DNA of 64,000 nt, from positions 584,872,471 through 584,936,470 of the forward strand of contig NC_053390.1 of the NCBI RefSeq assembly GCF_905171765.1. Reading direction: 5' to 3'. Below the pieces are notes generated by a model that saw only the letters and a list, made by a program, of their open reading frames with translations, did no database searches and had not been told where the DNA came from. Shown here piece by piece: positions 1 to 9,988 of this stretch. Made by a program: the position numbers and the translations under genes. This stretch comes from Bufo bufo (Eukaryota > Chordata > Amphibia > Anura > Bufonidae). The first letter of the stretch is position 1, and each line of letters opens with the position of its first letter.

Positions 1-3000
1 CTCCTCCGCGGAGCACAAAACGGTTTCTGAGGGAAGCGTGCGTGGAAGGCTCGGAGCAAGGCAGGAGCATGGACATCTGCGGAAGGAACCCAGGAACGCT
101 CCTCTGGACCATAACCACGCCAATGGACCAAAAACTGCAACCGACCGCGGACCAGGCGTGAGTCCAGGATATTGCTCACCTCATATTCCTCACGATTGCC
201 CACTTGGACCGGACGAGGCCGAGGAACCGAGGAAGTGAAACGATTACACACCAGTGGCTTCAACAGGGAGACATGAAACACGTTGGAGATCCGCATGCCA
301 GGAGGAAGCGCAAGGGCATAGGCTACCGGGTTTACCCTGCGAAGCACTCGGAAGGGACCAACAAAGCGAGGCGCCAGCTTGGGAGTGGGCACTCGAAGGT
401 TGAGGTTGCGGGTGGACAACCATACACGGTCTCCGACCTGGTAGGAAGGAGCAGGCGCTCGTCTGCGATCAGCCTGGAGTCTCTGAACCCTGAACCCATA
501 ATTGGCCATGAAGGGAGACGTCCCAGAGGAAGAGTTCACCGCCGTGTTCCTGGCAAACTCAGCCCAAGGCAGGAGGTCAACCCAATTGTCTTGGTGATCG
601 GAGACATAGCAACGAAGGAATTGCTCCAAGGCCTGATTGGATCGTTCTGCGGCCCCATTGGACTTAGGGTGGTAGGCCGAGGAGAAGGAGAGATGAATCC
701 CCAACTGGGAGCAAAAGGCGCGCCAGAACCTGGACACAAACTGACTCCCCCGATCCGACACAATCTCCTTGGGCAAACCGTGCAACCGGAAGACCTCCCT
801 GGCAAAAATCGTGGCCAACTCTTGTGCAGAGGGTAACTTCTTGAGAGGAACACAGTGGCACATTTTGGAAAACCGATCCACAATCATGAGAATGACCGTA
901 TGGCCTCGGGATGCAGGGAGGTCCACAATGAAATCCATCCCCAGGTGTGACCATGGGCGCTCCCCGGTGGCTATGGGTTGCAGAAGGCCCAACGGAAGGT
1001 GCCGAGGGGACTTACTCTGGGCACAAACGGAGCATGCCGCTACATATGCGGCGATGTCGGAACGTAGGGAAGGCCACCAGAACAGACGTGAAACAGCCCA
1101 GGACAGCTGATTCTTTCCAGGATGCCCCGCGGTCTTGGAGTTATGGTAGGTTCGCAACAACCGAGTGCGCAACTCCTCAGGCACAAAACATCTGCCGTTG
1201 GGTCTCCCAGAGGGAGCACCAGATTGAGCCGCCAAAATCTGCTCACCCAGGGGAGAGGTCAGGCTGGTGCGAATGGCGGCCAGGATCTGATTCGGAGGTA
1301 TGACCGAAGTCGGAATCGACTCCTCCCTGGACAGCTCGGAGTACTGCCGTGATAAGGCATCCGCCCTGATGTTCTTGGAACCGGGTAGGTAGGAGACCAC
1401 GTAATTAAAACGTGACAAGAACAGAGCCCATCTGGCCTGACGTGGTGTCAATCTCTTGGCCTCAGAAAGGTAGGTCAGATTCTTGTGGTCCGTCAGGATG
1501 AGAACCGGAACCACCGAACCCTCGAGCAAGTGCCTCCATTCTTTAAGGGCCTGCACGATGGCCAATAACTCCCTGTCACCCTCTGGTGTTCTACGCTGAG
1601 ACAGAAGGGCGCCTACTCCCGTCTCAGACGCGTCCACCTCGAGGACAAAGGGCAACCCAGGGTTGGGATGCGACAGAATCGGAGCCGACACAAAGGCGGA
1701 CTTTAGGGCCTCAAAAGCTCGGATGGCCTCGAGCGGCCAGACCTGGGAATTACTGCCCTTCCTGGTCAGATCCGTGAGAGGCTTGGCCAGCATGGAAAAG
1801 TCCCTGATGAACTTCCGATAATAATTGGCGAAGCCCAAAAAGCGCTGCAGGGAACGAAGACCACTGGGCTGGGGCCACTGTAAGACAGCCGAAACCTTCT
1901 CAGGATCCATGGAGAACCCCTCAGCGGAAATGATGTAACCTAAGAAGGTTACCTGGGATCGGTGAAATTCGCATTTCTCAAGCTTACCGAACAGCTTGTT
2001 CTCTCGTAACCGTTGCAACACTCGTCTGACATCCAGAATGTGGGCCTCCATGGATTCAGAATATACCAAGATGTCATCCAAATAGACCACCACACACTGC
2101 TGCAACAGGTCACGGAAAACATCGTTGATGAATTCCTGAAAGACTGCGGGCGCATTGCACAACCCAAAGGGCATAACCAAGGATTCGTAATGACCGGTCC
2201 TGGTGTTAAACGCGGTCTTCCACTCATCGCCCGCCTTGATCCTTACCAGGTTATATGCCGCCCTCAGGTCGAGTTTGGTAAAGACCGTGGCCCCTTTAAG
2301 GCGATCGAACAGCTCGGAAATCAAGGGTATCGGGTAAGCGTTCTTGATCGTGATGCGATTGAGACCCCTGTAATCGATGCAAGGCCTCAACTCACCGCCC
2401 TTCTTTTTCACAAAGAAAAATCCAGCCCCTGCCGGGGACGAAGATTTGCGAATGTGTCCGCGTGAAAGCGCCTCCCTCACGTACTCCTCCATGGCCTCAT
2501 TCTCCGCTACCGACAGTGGATAGACTTTGCCACGAGGAGGAACGGCACCAGATTGTAACTCTATGGCACAATCGTATGGGCGGTGCGGAGGTAGGGCAAC
2601 CGCGCGCACCTTATCGAATACATCCCGGTACTCCTCGTATTCAGGAGGCAACAGAGAGTCCGAGGAAGTACACAGCAACTTGACAGACCCATGGATGCAA
2701 CTAGCCCCACACTGCGGTGACCACGAGAGGATCTCGACCGATCTCCAATCGAAAGTCGGATTATGCTTCTGGAGCCAGGGGTACCCCAAGACCACCGAGC
2801 AGTGTGGAGACGAAATAACCTGGAGGCAGACCGACTCTCTGTGAACGGCACCAATGGCTATCCCCACTGGAAGGGTCTCATGAGTCACGTGTGGCGGCAG
2901 AAGGGGTCTGCCGTCTATCGCCTCAAGAGCCAGTGGGGAACCTCGAGCCTGCAGAGGAATGGAATTGGCGGCAGCGAACACACTATCAATGAACAAACCA

Positions 3001-4139
3001 CCAGCACCAGAGTCCACCAACGCCTGGGTCGTCACCGAGCCCCCGACCCAGGAGAGGACAACAGTGATCAGTGGTTTGTCAACACGGGAAACCGGGGACG
3101 AGGAGACTCCACCCAAGATCTGCCCCCGACAGGATCTCAGGTACGAGCGTTTTCCCGGACGGTTCGGACATGCCAACCGAAAATGCCCACCGAGACCACA
3201 GTACATGCATCGGCCCTCGCGTCTCCGTAGTGCCCTCTCCCCCTCGGACAGGCGAGCAAACCCCAGCTGCATGGGTTCACCCCCAGACAAGTCATCCCCA
3301 GGAGGCGTGGGAGGAGAGGGAGGCACGGGTGGGACAGCAAACGTAGGCACCAATCTGTTAGAAGACCTCCGCAGGTTCTCCTTAAAGGAAGGTCTCTCCC
3401 TGAGTCTGGTGTCAATCAAAATCAGGAAAGAAATAAGAGACTCGAGCTCAACTGGTAGGTCCTTAGCTGCAACCTCATCCTTCAAGGCATCCGAGAGACC
3501 ATGAGAGAAAGCAGCGACCAGAGCCTCATTATTCCAGCCCACCTCTGCTGCCAGGGTACAAAACTCAATGGCGTATTCAGCTACGGATCGTGAACCCTGT
3601 CTGATGGACATAAGGAGCTTCGCAGCAGAGGCAGCACGAGCCGGCACATCGAATACCTTCCGAAGAGAAGCAACAAAACCGGAAAACTCGGCAACCACCG
3701 GATTGTTGTTCTCCCATAAAGGGCTGGCCCAGGCCAAGGCCTTGTCCGAGAGCAGCGAGATCAAGAAGCCCACCTTTGATCTCTCAGTGGGAAAGGCATG
3801 TGGCAGCAACTCGAAATAAATGCCCACCTGGTTAAGGAAACCTCGGCACTGAGTTGGCTCTCCCCCAAAGCGCTGTGGAAGAGGGGCAGAACCGGTCATA
3901 CCCCGAAACACCGCAGGCGCAACAACAGGTGTCGGGGTAGACTCTGGCGCAACAACCGGAGCGGCAGTAGGAGCGAGCCCAGGAGCGACAACCGACCCAT
4001 CGGCAACGGGAGCGAAATGAGCCGTGCGTTCAAGCAGGGTTTGCAACGCCACAGCGAACCGACCCAACAGGTGATCCTGCTGATCAAGTCTGGCAACCAG
4101 CGTGGGTAGCGAGGATGGCCCTGTACCGTCAGAATTCAT
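1..4139 (-). CDS. Ty3/Gypsy chromovirus gag-pol polyprotein, single open frame, partial at window edge
   Basis: Reading on the minus strand from the ATG at 4137-4139, one frame stays open for about 1,379 codons to the window edge. Domains in order: gag; a CCHC zinc knuckle (C-X2-C-X4-H-X4-C) at 3168-3209; a retropepsin motif DSGAGG with its Asp at 3012-3014; reverse transcriptase with YLDD at 2073-2084; RNase H with TDHKN near 1480-1492; integrase with a zinc-binding head (CSVC) near 1030-1140 and a DD35E core (Asp 753-755, Glu 645-647, 35 residues apart); and a C-terminal chromodomain near 60-240 (HWRGYGPEERSWVP). Gag and pol are fused with no frameshift site between them. The element makes virus-like particles, reverse-transcribes its RNA and integrates; chromodomains of this family steer integration to marked chromatin. 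Intactness suggests a young copy. The stop codon and 3' LTR lie outside the window. Confidence 0.93.
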   Translation of the reverse strand, partial: MNSDGTGPSSLPTLVARLDQQDHLLGRFAVALQTLLERTAHFAPVADGSVVAPGLAPTAAPVVAPESTPTPVVAPAVFRGMTGSAPLPQRFGGEPTQCRGFLNQVGIYFELLPHAFPTERSKVGFLISLLSDKALAWASPLWENNNPVVAEFSGFVASLRKVFDVPARAASAAKLLMSIRQGSRSVAEYAIEFCTLAAEVGWNNEALVAAFSHGLSDALKDEVAAKDLPVELESLISFLILIDTRLRERPSFKENLRRSSNRLVPTFAVPPVPPSPPTPPGDDLSGGEPMQLGFARLSEGERALRRREGRCMYCGLGGHFRLACPNRPGKRSYLRSCRGQILGGVSSSPVSRVDKPLITVVLSWVGGSVTTQALVDSGAGGLFIDSVFAAANSIPLQARGSPLALEAIDGRPLLPPHVTHETLPVGIAIGAVHRESVCLQVISSPHCSVVLGYPWLQKHNPTFDWRSVEILSWSPQCGASCIHGSVKLLCTSSDSLLPPEYEEYRDVFDKVRAVALPPHRPYDCAIELQSGAVPPRGKVYPLSVAENEAMEEYVREALSRGHIRKSSSPAGAGFFFVKKKGGELRPCIDYRGLNRITIKNAYPIPLISELFDRLKGATVFTKLDLRAAYNLVRIKAGDEWKTAFNTRTGHYESLVMPFGLCNAPAVFQEFINDVFRDLLQQCVVVYLDDILVYSESMEAHILDVRRVLQRLRENKLFGKLEKCEFHRSQVTFLGYIISAEGFSMDPEKVSAVLQWPQPSGLRSLQRFLGFANYYRKFIRDFSMLAKPLTDLTRKGSNSQVWPLEAIRAFEALKSAFVSAPILSHPNPGLPFVLEVDASETGVGALLSQRRTPEGDRELLAIVQALKEWRHLLEGSVVPVLILTDHKNLTYLSEAKRLTPRQARWALFLSRFNYVVSYLPGSKNIRADALSRQYSELSREESIPTSVIPPNQILAAIRTSLTSPLGEQILAAQSGAPSGRPNGRCFVPEELRTRLLRTYHNSKTAGHPGKNQLSWAVSRLFWWPSLRSDIAAYVAACSVCAQSKSPRHLPLGLLQPIATGERPWSHLGMDFIVDLPASRGHTVILMIVDRFSKMCHCVPLKKLPSAQELATIFAREVFRLHGLPKEIVSDRGSQFVSRFWRAFCSQLGIHLSFSSAYHPKSNGAAERSNQALEQFLRCYVSDHQDNWVDLLPWAEFARNTAVNSSSGTSPFMANYGFRVQRLQADRRRAPAPSYQVGDRVWLSTRNLNLRVPTPKLAPRFVGPFRVLRRVNPVAYALALPPGMRISNVFHVSLLKPLVCNRFTSSVPRPRPVQVGNREEYEVSNILDSRLVRGRLQFLVHWRGYGPEERSWVPSADVHAPALLRAFHARFPQKPFCAPRR

Positions 4140-4140
4140 G

Positions 4141-4150
4141 GCTTGGTCCT
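4141..4150 (-). promoter_or_regulatory. Putative self-priming primer-binding site
   Basis: The ten bases on the minus strand (AGGACCAAGC) lie two bases inside the LTR and end one base before the gag ATG. They are perfectly complementary to GCTTGGTCCT at 4444-4435 of the minus strand, the predicted 5' end of the element's own transcript. No tRNA-type TGG primer site is present there. Tf1/sushi retrotransposons are known to prime reverse transcription with their own RNA 5' end; assignment here is inference from the match and its spacing. Confidence 0.65.
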
Positions 4151-4272
4151 AATGTCACGGAACCATGAACCAGACGTACAACAAGAGATAAGTGAAAATA
4201 AGAAGGCTTTATTGAAAATAAAGCTGTAAAGCAAAAGTCCAAACGGATGGTGAAACCGAGCAGAGTCTTTGC

Positions 4273-4400
4273 GAAGCCAGAGGTCAGGAACCAGAAGGGT
4301 AGTCAGACGAAGCCAGGATCAGGAACCAGCAGGGTAGTCAGACGAAGCCAGGATCAGGAACCAGCAGGGTAGTCAGACGAAGCCAGGATCAGGAACCAGA
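4273..4400. repeat. 35-bp tandem repeat inside the LTR
   Basis: The block containing AGTCAGACGAAGCCAGGATC recurs at exact 35-base steps (4301, 4336, 4371). It sits in the R/U5 part of the LTR between the predicted RNA start and the poly(A) signal. Confidence 0.85.
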
Positions 4401-4468
4401 AGCAGCAGCAGTCTTAGAAGCATGTGAACACAAGAGGACCAAGCAAGGAACTGAAGCCACAGACCTCC

Positions 4469-4476
4469 TATATATA
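4469..4476 (-). promoter_or_regulatory. LTR TATA box
   Basis: TATATATA on the minus strand, 32 bases upstream of position 4444, where the sequence complementary to the primer-binding site starts. This is the normal TATA-to-start distance for RNA polymerase II. Confidence 0.7.
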
Positions 4477-4609
4477 TGAGCTAGGCATCCAGCTCCTCCC
4501 AGTGGGAAGGAGGAGCCACAGGGTGGAAGGCTACAAGAAACCCAGAAACCAAGATGGCCGCCAGCACATGTCAAACGAAGGAGAACAGCAAGAAGGTAAG
4601 ACCATGACA

Positions 4610-5380
4610 GGTATAGAAACCACTAGAGGCCGATTTTACTTCCTGCTTCTTATGTCACGTGACCGCTTGTATTTGCGATCACGTGACAGCGAACTCAGTC
4701 CCAGTAATAAACAAACTATGAATAAAGCGATCTTTACAAAATACACCAGCGGTTTTAGCCCTAACCCCCTAGAAATCCTCATACACCCACAATACTGTTT
4801 ACCTGTACAGAAACTGTAGCTGCCCATTGGGTGACACCTGGGGGTGGCCCCTCCCCTAAAGGGGGCGTCACCCAGGTGCATCCTTTTGGCAGTTTTTTTG
4901 ACATGCTGTATCTATAAATATGTACCTTTCTGTTTTTTTACTGTATCATTATGAAACCTGATGAAGGGGAGTTTTTAATCCCCGAAACGCGTTGTTTCTA
5001 TTAAATCAAGAATAACTTTTTGCATTAAGATCGTCTACTCCAGTGATTTTGCGCCGAGGCAGAAACCTCTTCTTTTTCCGTTTTTCTATCACAATTTACT
5101 TCTTTTTTGGGGGATTGGACACCTTACCAAAAAGAACAAACTAATCTGCGGCTGCAATCCTGGCAAGAAGACGCCATTACTTCTACTAAGTCTACAGTAG
5201 AGTTGTGCCTATTTAAGCGCAACCCTACAAGGTGAGTGTGGATAAATTCCCACTATTTTATTTCTGTTGTTTTTACAATATTACCCTATTGTGCGCTTCT
5301 TCTCTTTTCTTTTCTCCCTCACCTGGGAGAAAAATACAGATTTGTCCTTGACAAAAGTCAATCAGGGGTGTGGCTCAGTG
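4610..5380 (+). repeat. Penelope-like LTR/leader region with hammerhead fold
   Basis: No coding region. The stretch holds a TATAAATA-like sequence near 4911-4919, a hammerhead fold (4953-4998), and then a leader with a candidate splice donor (AAGGTGAGTG near 5229). It also has a short palindrome, TCACGTGAC, twice near 4655 and 4679. The hammerhead position and the leader suggest the pseudo-LTR of a Penelope-like element, but no Penelope reverse transcriptase is visible, so the class is inferred. Confidence 0.4.
4953..4998 (+). ncRNA. Hammerhead ribozyme fold, minimal type I
   Basis: All core parts are present in order: stem I GAAAC (4953-4957) pairs perfectly with GTTTC (4994-4998); CTGATGA at 4958-4964; one extra A; stem II GGGG (4966-4969) with CCCC (4980-4983); GAAA at 4984-4987; a two-pair stem III in ACGCGT; and the cleavage triplet GTT at 4991-4993. 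Tiny stem III hammerheads of this type are known from Penelope-like retroelements. The extra A after CTGATGA is a departure from the textbook core. Activity is not shown by sequence alone. Confidence 0.65.
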
Positions 5381-6160
5381 GGACTTAGAAGTTGATTTTT
5401 AACTTAATTTTTTTCAATCCCTGTCTGCTAAAGAGTGGGAGGGGCGTGTCATAACTGGATCGGGGGCGTGTCCTTTTGAACAGCTTACTCTATGACAGCA
5501 GCACTGTGATGTGAGTGTGAGCTGCAGGGAGAAAGTCAACCCTAAGTTTGTCTTTTGAGGGTGGACATATTGTGGCAGGAGGCATGTCGGTGCTCCTTCC
5601 TGCAAGAGTGACGACCCCTCTGGGCACCTTACTGGCTCATTTGCATACCAAATAAACTGTATTTTTAAAAGATAAAAACATCTATTGCTGTAACAAAGGC
5701 AACTCTTGAAATAAGGTACTAAGTGTTATTAGGTCATGGCTTTATTTTAATAGCGATCATCCTGGTGACAGATTTCTTTTAAAGCTCACCTACAGCAGTG
5801 AATAAAAATGGCTGGGTTGTTATGGAAACCTGGAGTAAAACTGTGTATGTGGAGGCTGGAGGACCTGAGAGCTTCTATTGGTTGATAAGTGTCATGTGGC
5901 CAAGCTTCTATTGGCGAATGAATTTTTGGGGAATATCTCAGGAACGGTACGTCCTAGAGAGCTGATACCCGTTCTAAAACCTTCCGAGACACCTGATGTA
6001 CCTGTGTGCCAAATTTCGTGATTGTAAATGTGACGGTGCAGATTCCTTTAACGGACATACATACACACACACACACATACACTTAACTTTATATATTAGA
6101 TGTTTTTATATCTCTTAATCTTATTAACCAGGTTAACCCATGAAGTAATACTTTGAGTCT
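5381..6160. other. No gene seen; degenerate interspersed repeat with AC microsatellite
   Basis: No coherent coding signal. A short (AC)n run lies at about 6060-6080, followed by an A+T-rich tail near 6085-6105. The preceding sequence, with TTCCTTTAACGGACATACA just before the AC run, looks like the end of a dispersed repeat family, but I cannot name it. Confidence 0.4.
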
Positions 6161-6161
6161 T

Positions 6162-6517
6162 TCAAGAAAACCAAACCCTAGCAATCAAAAGTCTCGCCAA
6201 GAACATTTTAATCAAAATAATCCTTTTATATTTTGGACATTCTACCTTGGTGAGGTTACTCAGTACCCAACATTCCACCGTAAACTGATTCTTAACTTTT
6301 AATTCCCAGATAATAAAATTATAAATTGCCCCCCAATATTGTTTCAACTCTATACATGACCAAAACATATGCAAATTATGCTCCCCAGATAAATCACACC
6401 ATGGACAATTAGAAGTATCCCTTAAACCACATTTATTAAGCCATAAAGGTAAGATATAGATTCGGTGCAAAATATTAAATTGAACCAAAACGTGATTAAA
6501 ATTATAAGAAACTAAAC
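6162..6517 (-). pseudogene. L1-like LINE ORF2 C-terminal fragment
   Basis: A 108-codon minus-strand stretch carries the typical end of L1/Tx1 ORF2: NILHRIYILPLWL, then a CPWC pair, then HMFWSC and YWGAIYNFI. This cysteine-histidine block (C-X2-C ... H-X4-C) lies after reverse transcriptase in L1-group elements. The reading frame breaks at the T2-like MITE at 6518. The fragment is about a tenth of a normal ORF2 and cannot encode an active enzyme. Sequence just beyond the MITE (6935-7060) may be a continuation. Confidence 0.6.
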
Positions 6518-6934
6518 TGAAAGGGGTTCTGCAGTTTGTTTAAACTGATGATCTATCCTCTGGATAGATCATCAACATATGATCGGCGGGGGTCCGACAC
6601 CCGGGACCCCCGCCGATCAGCTGTTTGAGAAGGCAGCGGTGATCCAGGAGCGCCGGGGCCTTCTCACTTTTTACCACAGGCCCAGTGACGTCACGACTAG
6701 TATCAACTGGCCTGGGGGCGGCTAAGCTCCATTCAAGTGAACAGAGCTTAGCCGCGCCCAGGCCAGTTGATACTAGTCGTGACATCACTGGGCCTGCGGT
6801 AAACAGTGAGAAGGCAGCGGCGCTCCTGGAGCACCGCTGCCTTCTCAAGCAGCTGATTGCCCCCGCCGATCAGATGCTGATGATCTATCCAGAGGATATA
6901 TCATCAGTTTAAACAAACTACAGAACCCCTTTAA
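6518..6934. mobile_element. T2/Kolobok-like fold-back MITE inserted in the L1 fragment
   Basis: Terminal inverted repeats AAAGGGGTTCTG and CAGAACCCCTTTAA flank a strongly palindromic interior; the copies of GATGATCTATCC and of the block around GGCCAGTTGATACTAGTCGT pair across the centre near 6730. The TTAA on the right, with a decayed left site, and AAAGGGG ends match the T2 family of frogs. No coding capacity. Confidence 0.65.
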
Positions 6935-7530
6935 ACCCCTTTCCCAATCGAGGAAAATTCCCGGACAATGAATTTGCCAAGCCTTTTGTCCCGGTGAATG
7001 TGTATTATTAAATTGTGTTTTAAGCAAAACTTTATAAAGTTGAGAAATTTAGCCTTCTCTCCCACATTCCCTATAAATGAATAGATGATCGAAAAAACGA
7101 TTACACAAAGCATGGGGGAGGAGGGGTCAAACATGGAGGCAGAGGAGGACACGAAGAAACATATAAATCGATAATTCAAACCTGTAACCAGGTCCCAGCC
7201 GACACCAAAGATCAAAGGAGGGGGGCGGCAGGAAGCAGCGGAGACCCAAAAAATCAGAAGGAGGGCGACCGCCACGTCTGCGAGCAAGGCAGCAAGCAGA
7301 CACCGCCAGACAAGGCGGACAAACGCATGGGATCCGCCAAGACTCCAGTCCACCAGAACGCAAAGGGCCCAGAGGTGGGTGTGTCCCACAGTTCAGATAG
7401 AGAGGCCCGTGTCCTGCACAATGCAGCCGGATAGAACGGTCGGAGGGAGGAGCGACATGGAAAACCTACGTCATTACGTCTTCACCCCCTCTGACAAGGG
7501 GCTTCATCATCGGGAGAAGAGGGTGGCAGC
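6935..7530. other. Mostly unassigned; possible L1 remainder
   Basis: The first about 120 bases on the minus strand may continue the L1 fragment (KFLNFIKFCLKHN). From 7070 on I see no recognisable gene; this may be upstream sequence of the hAT gene that follows. Confidence 0.3.
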
Positions 7531-8646
7531 TTGCCCGTGAGGCAGCGTTGGAGCCAGAAAGTCGCTAGCGTGGCCCGGAGTCGGCAGGGTGGTAGCAGTG
7601 GGAGGTCGGTAGCCAAACGTGCCCAGGGTAGACCACCTGCTTTGCAGGAGCCTACCTGTCCAGGAAGTAGCGGTGCACGGGTTCACAGAGGCAGCAGTGG
7701 CAGCAGTCAGTCAGTTCTTAGTGTTGGGGGTAAAATCACCTATTCGGCGGTGTGGCAGTTTTTTGTTAAGCCGCCGGAGGAGGTGAACATGGCCATATGT
7801 AGAATCTGTGGACAGAAGGTGAAGCGTGGCCAGGGTGCCAATGTTGGCACCACGGCCCTGCGTCAACATATGCAGCGTCACCATAAAGTGGCCTGGGAGA
7901 ACCATGGCTCCGATGTGGTGGTCCAGCCTGCTGCAGCAACCGCTGCATCACCCAGTGGCACGCAGCCGATTTCAGGTAGTCAAGGCTCCAACACCTCAGC
8001 TGAAGGTAGCTTTCTGTCCTTCCCATCATCTACCGATCCTGATGCTCCTCATCCTCCTACTCCTCGTCACTCATTCCGTCAGCAATTAATCACCAAAGCG
8101 ATTGCCAAGAGGCAACAGTATGCGTGCACTCATCCAACGGCGCAGAAGCTGAACGTGCTCCTGGCCAAGCTGCTGGTGCTGAACTCCCTCCCTTTCCAAG
8201 TGGTGGACTATGCACCTTTCAGAGAAATGATGGCTTGTGCCGAGCCAAGGTGGAGAGTCCCAAGCCGTCATTTCTTTGCCAAAAAGGCAGTACCAGCCCT
8301 GCAAACGTATGTAGAACAGAAGGTGGGCCAGTCCTTGAGCCTGTCGGTGTCTGCCAAAGTGCATGGCAGCGCCTATGTGTTGAGCTGTAACTACGGTCAG
8401 GGACAATGCATGTCCTTTACGGCCCACTGGGTGAATGTGGTTGCTGCACAGCCACACCAGCAACTTGGCCAGGTGAAGCCACTTCTGCCTCCACGTTGTC
8501 ACGCCGTTGGTCCTGCGACAATGTCTGCCTCCTCATCCTCCACCGTGTCCTCAGCCTCCACTGCAGGGACAATTCACAATGCCCCTCCAGCATACCACAT
8601 GTGCAGGGCATGGCGGTGTCACGTTTTTGGGGGGTTATTGTTCTGA
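7531..8646 (+). pseudogene. hAT-0: BED-finger hAT transposase, truncated, catalytic Asp lost
   Basis: An open frame of 371 codons. A BED-type zinc finger lies at residues about 73-112 (VWQFF, then C-X2-C, then H-X4-H in LRQHMQRHH). A low-complexity linker follows, then the block ending SFTAHWVNVVAA that aligns with the start of the hAT catalytic core in hAT-3 (54111-57561). Where the related elements have LTTD.WTS, this copy reads GSAYVLS, so the first catalytic aspartate is a tyrosine. The Ser-rich linker follows, then homology stops at about 8630 and the C-terminal half, including the dimerisation domain, is missing. The protein could bind DNA but could not transpose. Either a deletion derivative or, less likely, a retained DNA-binding gene. 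Confidence 0.7.
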
Positions 8647-8886
8647 CGGATCAGAGGACTGCTGAGAACTTACTGCTGACACCCTCTCCACTCGGAGGGC
8701 TCTACTTGTATAAACATTTAAACAGGTTCTGTAGACATCTATGTGGAATCAGCTGACGACGGTGTAAAAGGAGTGCACTTCTTCTTGGCGCTAATATTGA
8801 CCTGTAAGGCTGAGTTCATACTTTAGTTATTTGGTCAGTTTTGGCCCCGTGACTGACCAAGTAAGTGAAGTGTGCACTGATTCAAA

Positions 8887-9812
8887 GGCCTCTTTCACAC
8901 GGACGTGTGAGGGCCGGATAAGATGTGGGTGCATCGCGGGAAAATGTGCGATTTTTCCACGCGAGTGCAAAGCGCTTTAATGCGCGCGAGAGAAAAATTG
9001 GCATGCTTGGTACCCAAACCCAAAACCGGACTTCTTCACAGAAGTTTGATTCGGGTTAGGTGTTGTGTAGATTTTATTATTTTTCCTTATAGAATGGTTA
9101 TAAGGGAAAATAATAGCATTCTTAATACAGAATGCTTAGTAAAATATGGATGGAGAGGTTAAAAAAATAAATAAAATGATTTAACTCACCTCATTCACTT
9201 GTTTGCGCAGCCCAGCTTCTTTTCTGTCTTCCTCTTTGACGACCAGGAGGAAAAGGACCTGTGGTGACGTCACTTCGCTAATCACATGGTCTGTCACATA
9301 ATCCATCACCGATAGATTATGTGACGGATCATGTGATGAGCGCAGAGCGCAAAGAAGAAGACAGAAGAGAAGTCGGGCTGCGCGAACAAGTGAATGAGGT
9401 GAGTTAAATTATTATATATTTTTTTAACCCCTCCATCCCTATTTTACTAAGCATTCTGTATTAAGAATGCTATTATTTTCCCTTATAACCATGTTATAAG
9501 GGAAAATAATAATGATCGGGTCTCCATCCCGATCGTCTCCTAGCAACCATGAGTGAAAATCGCACCGCATCCGCACTTGCTTTCAGATGCTTGCGATTTT
9601 CACGTAGTCCCATTCACTTCTATGGGGCCTGCGTGAAAAACGCACAATAAAGAGCATGCTGCGATTTTCACGCAACGCACAAGTGATGCGTGAAAATCAC
9701 CGCTCATGTGCACAGCCCCATAGAAATGATTGGGTCCGGATTCAGTGCGGGTGCAATGCGTTCTCCTTACGCATTGCACCCGCGCGTAAATCTCACCCGT
9801 GTGAAAGAGGCC
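8887..9812. mobile_element. Fold-back MITE, GGCCTCTTTCACAC family
   Basis: Begins GGCCTCTTTCACACGG and ends CCGTGTGAAAGAGGCC. Long inner arms also pair: TAACTCACCTCATTCACTTG near 9182 with CAAGTGAATGAGGTGAGTTA near 9390, and the AGAATGCTTAGTAAAATA block. No coding sequence. Related elements lie at 20999 and 23097. The superfamily is uncertain; a PIF/Harbinger-like origin is suggested by TAA flanks on relatives. Confidence 0.65.
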
Positions 9813-9974
9813 TAAGAGTGACGCCTGTCATCTGCATGTCATATGGACTCACAGTATTATTTCACTACCACAGCAGGCTCCCTATGCGTGTTACTGCAAG
9901 ACACAGTGTTCTACACCACTATAAAGGCTCTCAGCAGCCAGGAAATAGATGTTTTTTACGCGATTTTTGAAAAA

Positions 9975-9988
9975 TTCGCTCAACTCTA
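9975..9988 (+). mobile_element. hAT right terminus
   Basis: TTCGCTCAACTCTA matches the inverse of the hAT-3 terminus at 52751 (TAGAGTTGAGCGAA). It is probably the 3' end of the hAT to which the 7531-8646 gene belonged, with the MITE at 8887 inserted between. Confidence 0.5.

Larger units (their letters stand above)
4153..4609 (-). repeat. 5' LTR of the chromovirus
   Basis: A 457-bp block beginning TGTCACGG and ending CCATGACA on the plus strand, so it is bounded by TGTCA/TGACA inverted ends. It lies 13 bases upstream of the gag ATG. On the minus strand it has a TATA box (4469-4476), a predicted RNA start near 4444, and an AATAAA signal at 4208-4213. A 35-bp unit is repeated about 3.5 times at 4273-4400. 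The partner LTR is outside the window, so the boundaries cannot be checked by LTR-LTR comparison. Confidence 0.82.

Noticed and set aside
204..836. Plus-strand open frame of 210 codons and several neighbours up to 4109
   Set aside because: They are antisense shadows of the long minus-strand gag-pol frame and show no protein motif.
9656..9970. 104-codon plus-strand frame
   Set aside because: Covers the end of a fold-back MITE and its flank; no motif.
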